From positions 1 to 64,000 of the forward strand of contig NKJG01000008.1 in assembly GCA_002256395.1 (NCBI GenBank): DNA of 64,000 nucleotides. Direction: 5' to 3'. Every line of letters starts with the position of its first letter. Positions within the stretch are counted from its first letter, which is position 1. A program made the translations under genes and the position numbers. Under the pieces are notes generated by a model. That model saw only the letters and a list, made by a program, of their open reading frames with translations, was not told the origin of the DNA and did no database searches. Origin of the DNA: Bacteroidetes bacterium B1(2017) (GTDB lineage: Bacteria; Bacteroidota; Bacteroidia; UKL13-3). Below, piece by piece: positions 63,477 to 64,000 of this stretch.

Positions 63477-64000
63477 TTATACGTGAAAATTCTCCGTCAC
63501 GATTTTACCATCAAAAAGGTTCACTTTACGGTGTGCAAAACTGGCATCGTAAGGTGAGTGTGTTACCATGGCTATCGTGGTGCCTTCCGCATTGAGTTCC
63601 ATCAAAAGTTTCATTACTTCCTCGCCATTTGTAGAGTCTAAGTTACCAGTTGGCTCATCAGCCAATATCAATTTGGGCTTGGCTACGACTGCTCTAGCAA
63701 TGGCCACACGTTGCTGCTGTCCACCAGACAATTGCTGCGGAAAGTGATTGCGGCGGTGCATCATGTTCATGCGGGTCAGGGCGTTTTCTACCAAAGTTTT
63801 ACGTTCGTCAGTAGGTGTTTTCAAATACAAAAGCGGTAACTCCACGTTTTCGAAAACTGTCAACTCATCGATAAGATTGAAGCTCTGAAACACAAAGCCA
63901 ATATTGCCTTTTCTTAAGTTTGCCCGCTCTCTTTCGGTCATTTTGGCCACTTCATTACCATGAAAATCATAGCTTCCCTCAGATGGATTGTCGAGTAAAC
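63477..64000 (-). CDS. ABC transporter ATPase, LolD/MacB type (3' part)
   Basis: The C-terminal two thirds of an ATP-binding subunit; the frame is open through position 64000, so the apparent start at 63950 is internal and the Walker A lies beyond the window. Visible: Q-loop [19 protein letters not shown], signature LSGGQQQR, Walker [13 protein letters not shown] and H-loop THS. This is the subfamily that powers MacB, LolCDE and FtsX permeases. It is the only ATPase near nine permeases and lies first in the distal block, separated from permease 9 by the small secreted protein. Confidence 0.93.
   Translation of the reverse strand, partial: LLDNPSEGSYDFHGNEVAKMTERERANLRKGNIGFVFQSFNLIDELTVFENVELPLLYLKTPTDERKTLVENALTRMNMMHRRNHFPQQLSGGQQQRVAIARAVVAKPKLILADEPTGNLDSTNGEEVMKLLMELNAEGTTIAMVTHSPYDASFAHRKVNLFDGKIVTENFHV

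Noticed and set aside
1..64000. tRNA, rRNA, CRISPR and insertion sequences
   Set aside because: No cloverleaf, rRNA stretch, spaced direct-repeat array or transposase was noticed on either strand.

Overview
The window is a stretch of AT-rich chromosome from a member of the Bacteroidota, most likely the order Cytophagales. The evidence is the gene content: a TonB-dependent receptor paired with a DUF4249 lipoprotein, LruC, DUF4097, DUF5916 and ThuA proteins, a LytTR regulator, and about 800-residue FtsX/MacB-type permeases in many copies. Several intergenic regions also carry the Bacteroidota promoter -7 element TAnnTTTG. The genus cannot be fixed from the sequence alone. I see no rRNA, tRNA, CRISPR array, insertion sequence or prophage.

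Layout. (1) 1-6260, plus strand: a run of small redox or envelope genes (3' part of a flavoprotein, YceI, ATP-grasp, YHS, Crp/Fnr regulator, DM13 lipoprotein, a predicted outer-membrane protein, DinB-like, NRDE/TANGO2). (2) 6422-17747: a CLC antiporter with residues typical of fluoride-exporting CLC-F proteins, two small proteins, uxuA, murE, a large LruC lipoprotein with a clear terminator, a DUF3472 lipoprotein, a HIT protein, a Wzx-like flippase and a NIPSNAP protein. (3) 17780-36098: a GH43 glycosidase, the first ABC permease, and, divergent from it, a two-component system followed by a DoxX-like membrane protein, a YadA-head/S74-chaperone surface protein and a stand-alone LytTR regulator. 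Then come a Tat-type Gfo/Idh/MocA oxidoreductase, a TonB receptor with its DUF4249 partner, an alpha/beta hydrolase and a ThuA protein. (4) 36306-64000, all minus strand: eight more paralogous permeases in two blocks. The blocks are separated by a DUF5916 protein, two DUF4097 proteins, a HEAT-repeat membrane anti-sigma candidate and an ECF sigma factor. An XRE regulator sits between permeases 2 and 3. The distal block begins with a LolD/MacB-like ATPase whose 5' end runs off the window.

How it fits together (inference). The permeases probably use one or few shared ATPases. The ECF sigma/anti-sigma pair, the XRE regulator and the TPR histidine kinase all lie next to permease genes, so this looks like a multi-paralog envelope-transport or mechanotransmission region with several local regulators. 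A second theme is plant or algal polysaccharide use: GH43, mannonate dehydratase, esterase-like hydrolase, ThuA, Gfo/Idh and TonB/DUF4249. The most testable new signals are: a perfect inverted repeat bracketing the XRE promoter; a 19-bp motif repeated ahead of the response regulator and the YadA/S74 gene; a 7-bp tandem repeat just upstream of a small secreted protein; and related intergenic repeats in the leaders of the permease genes.
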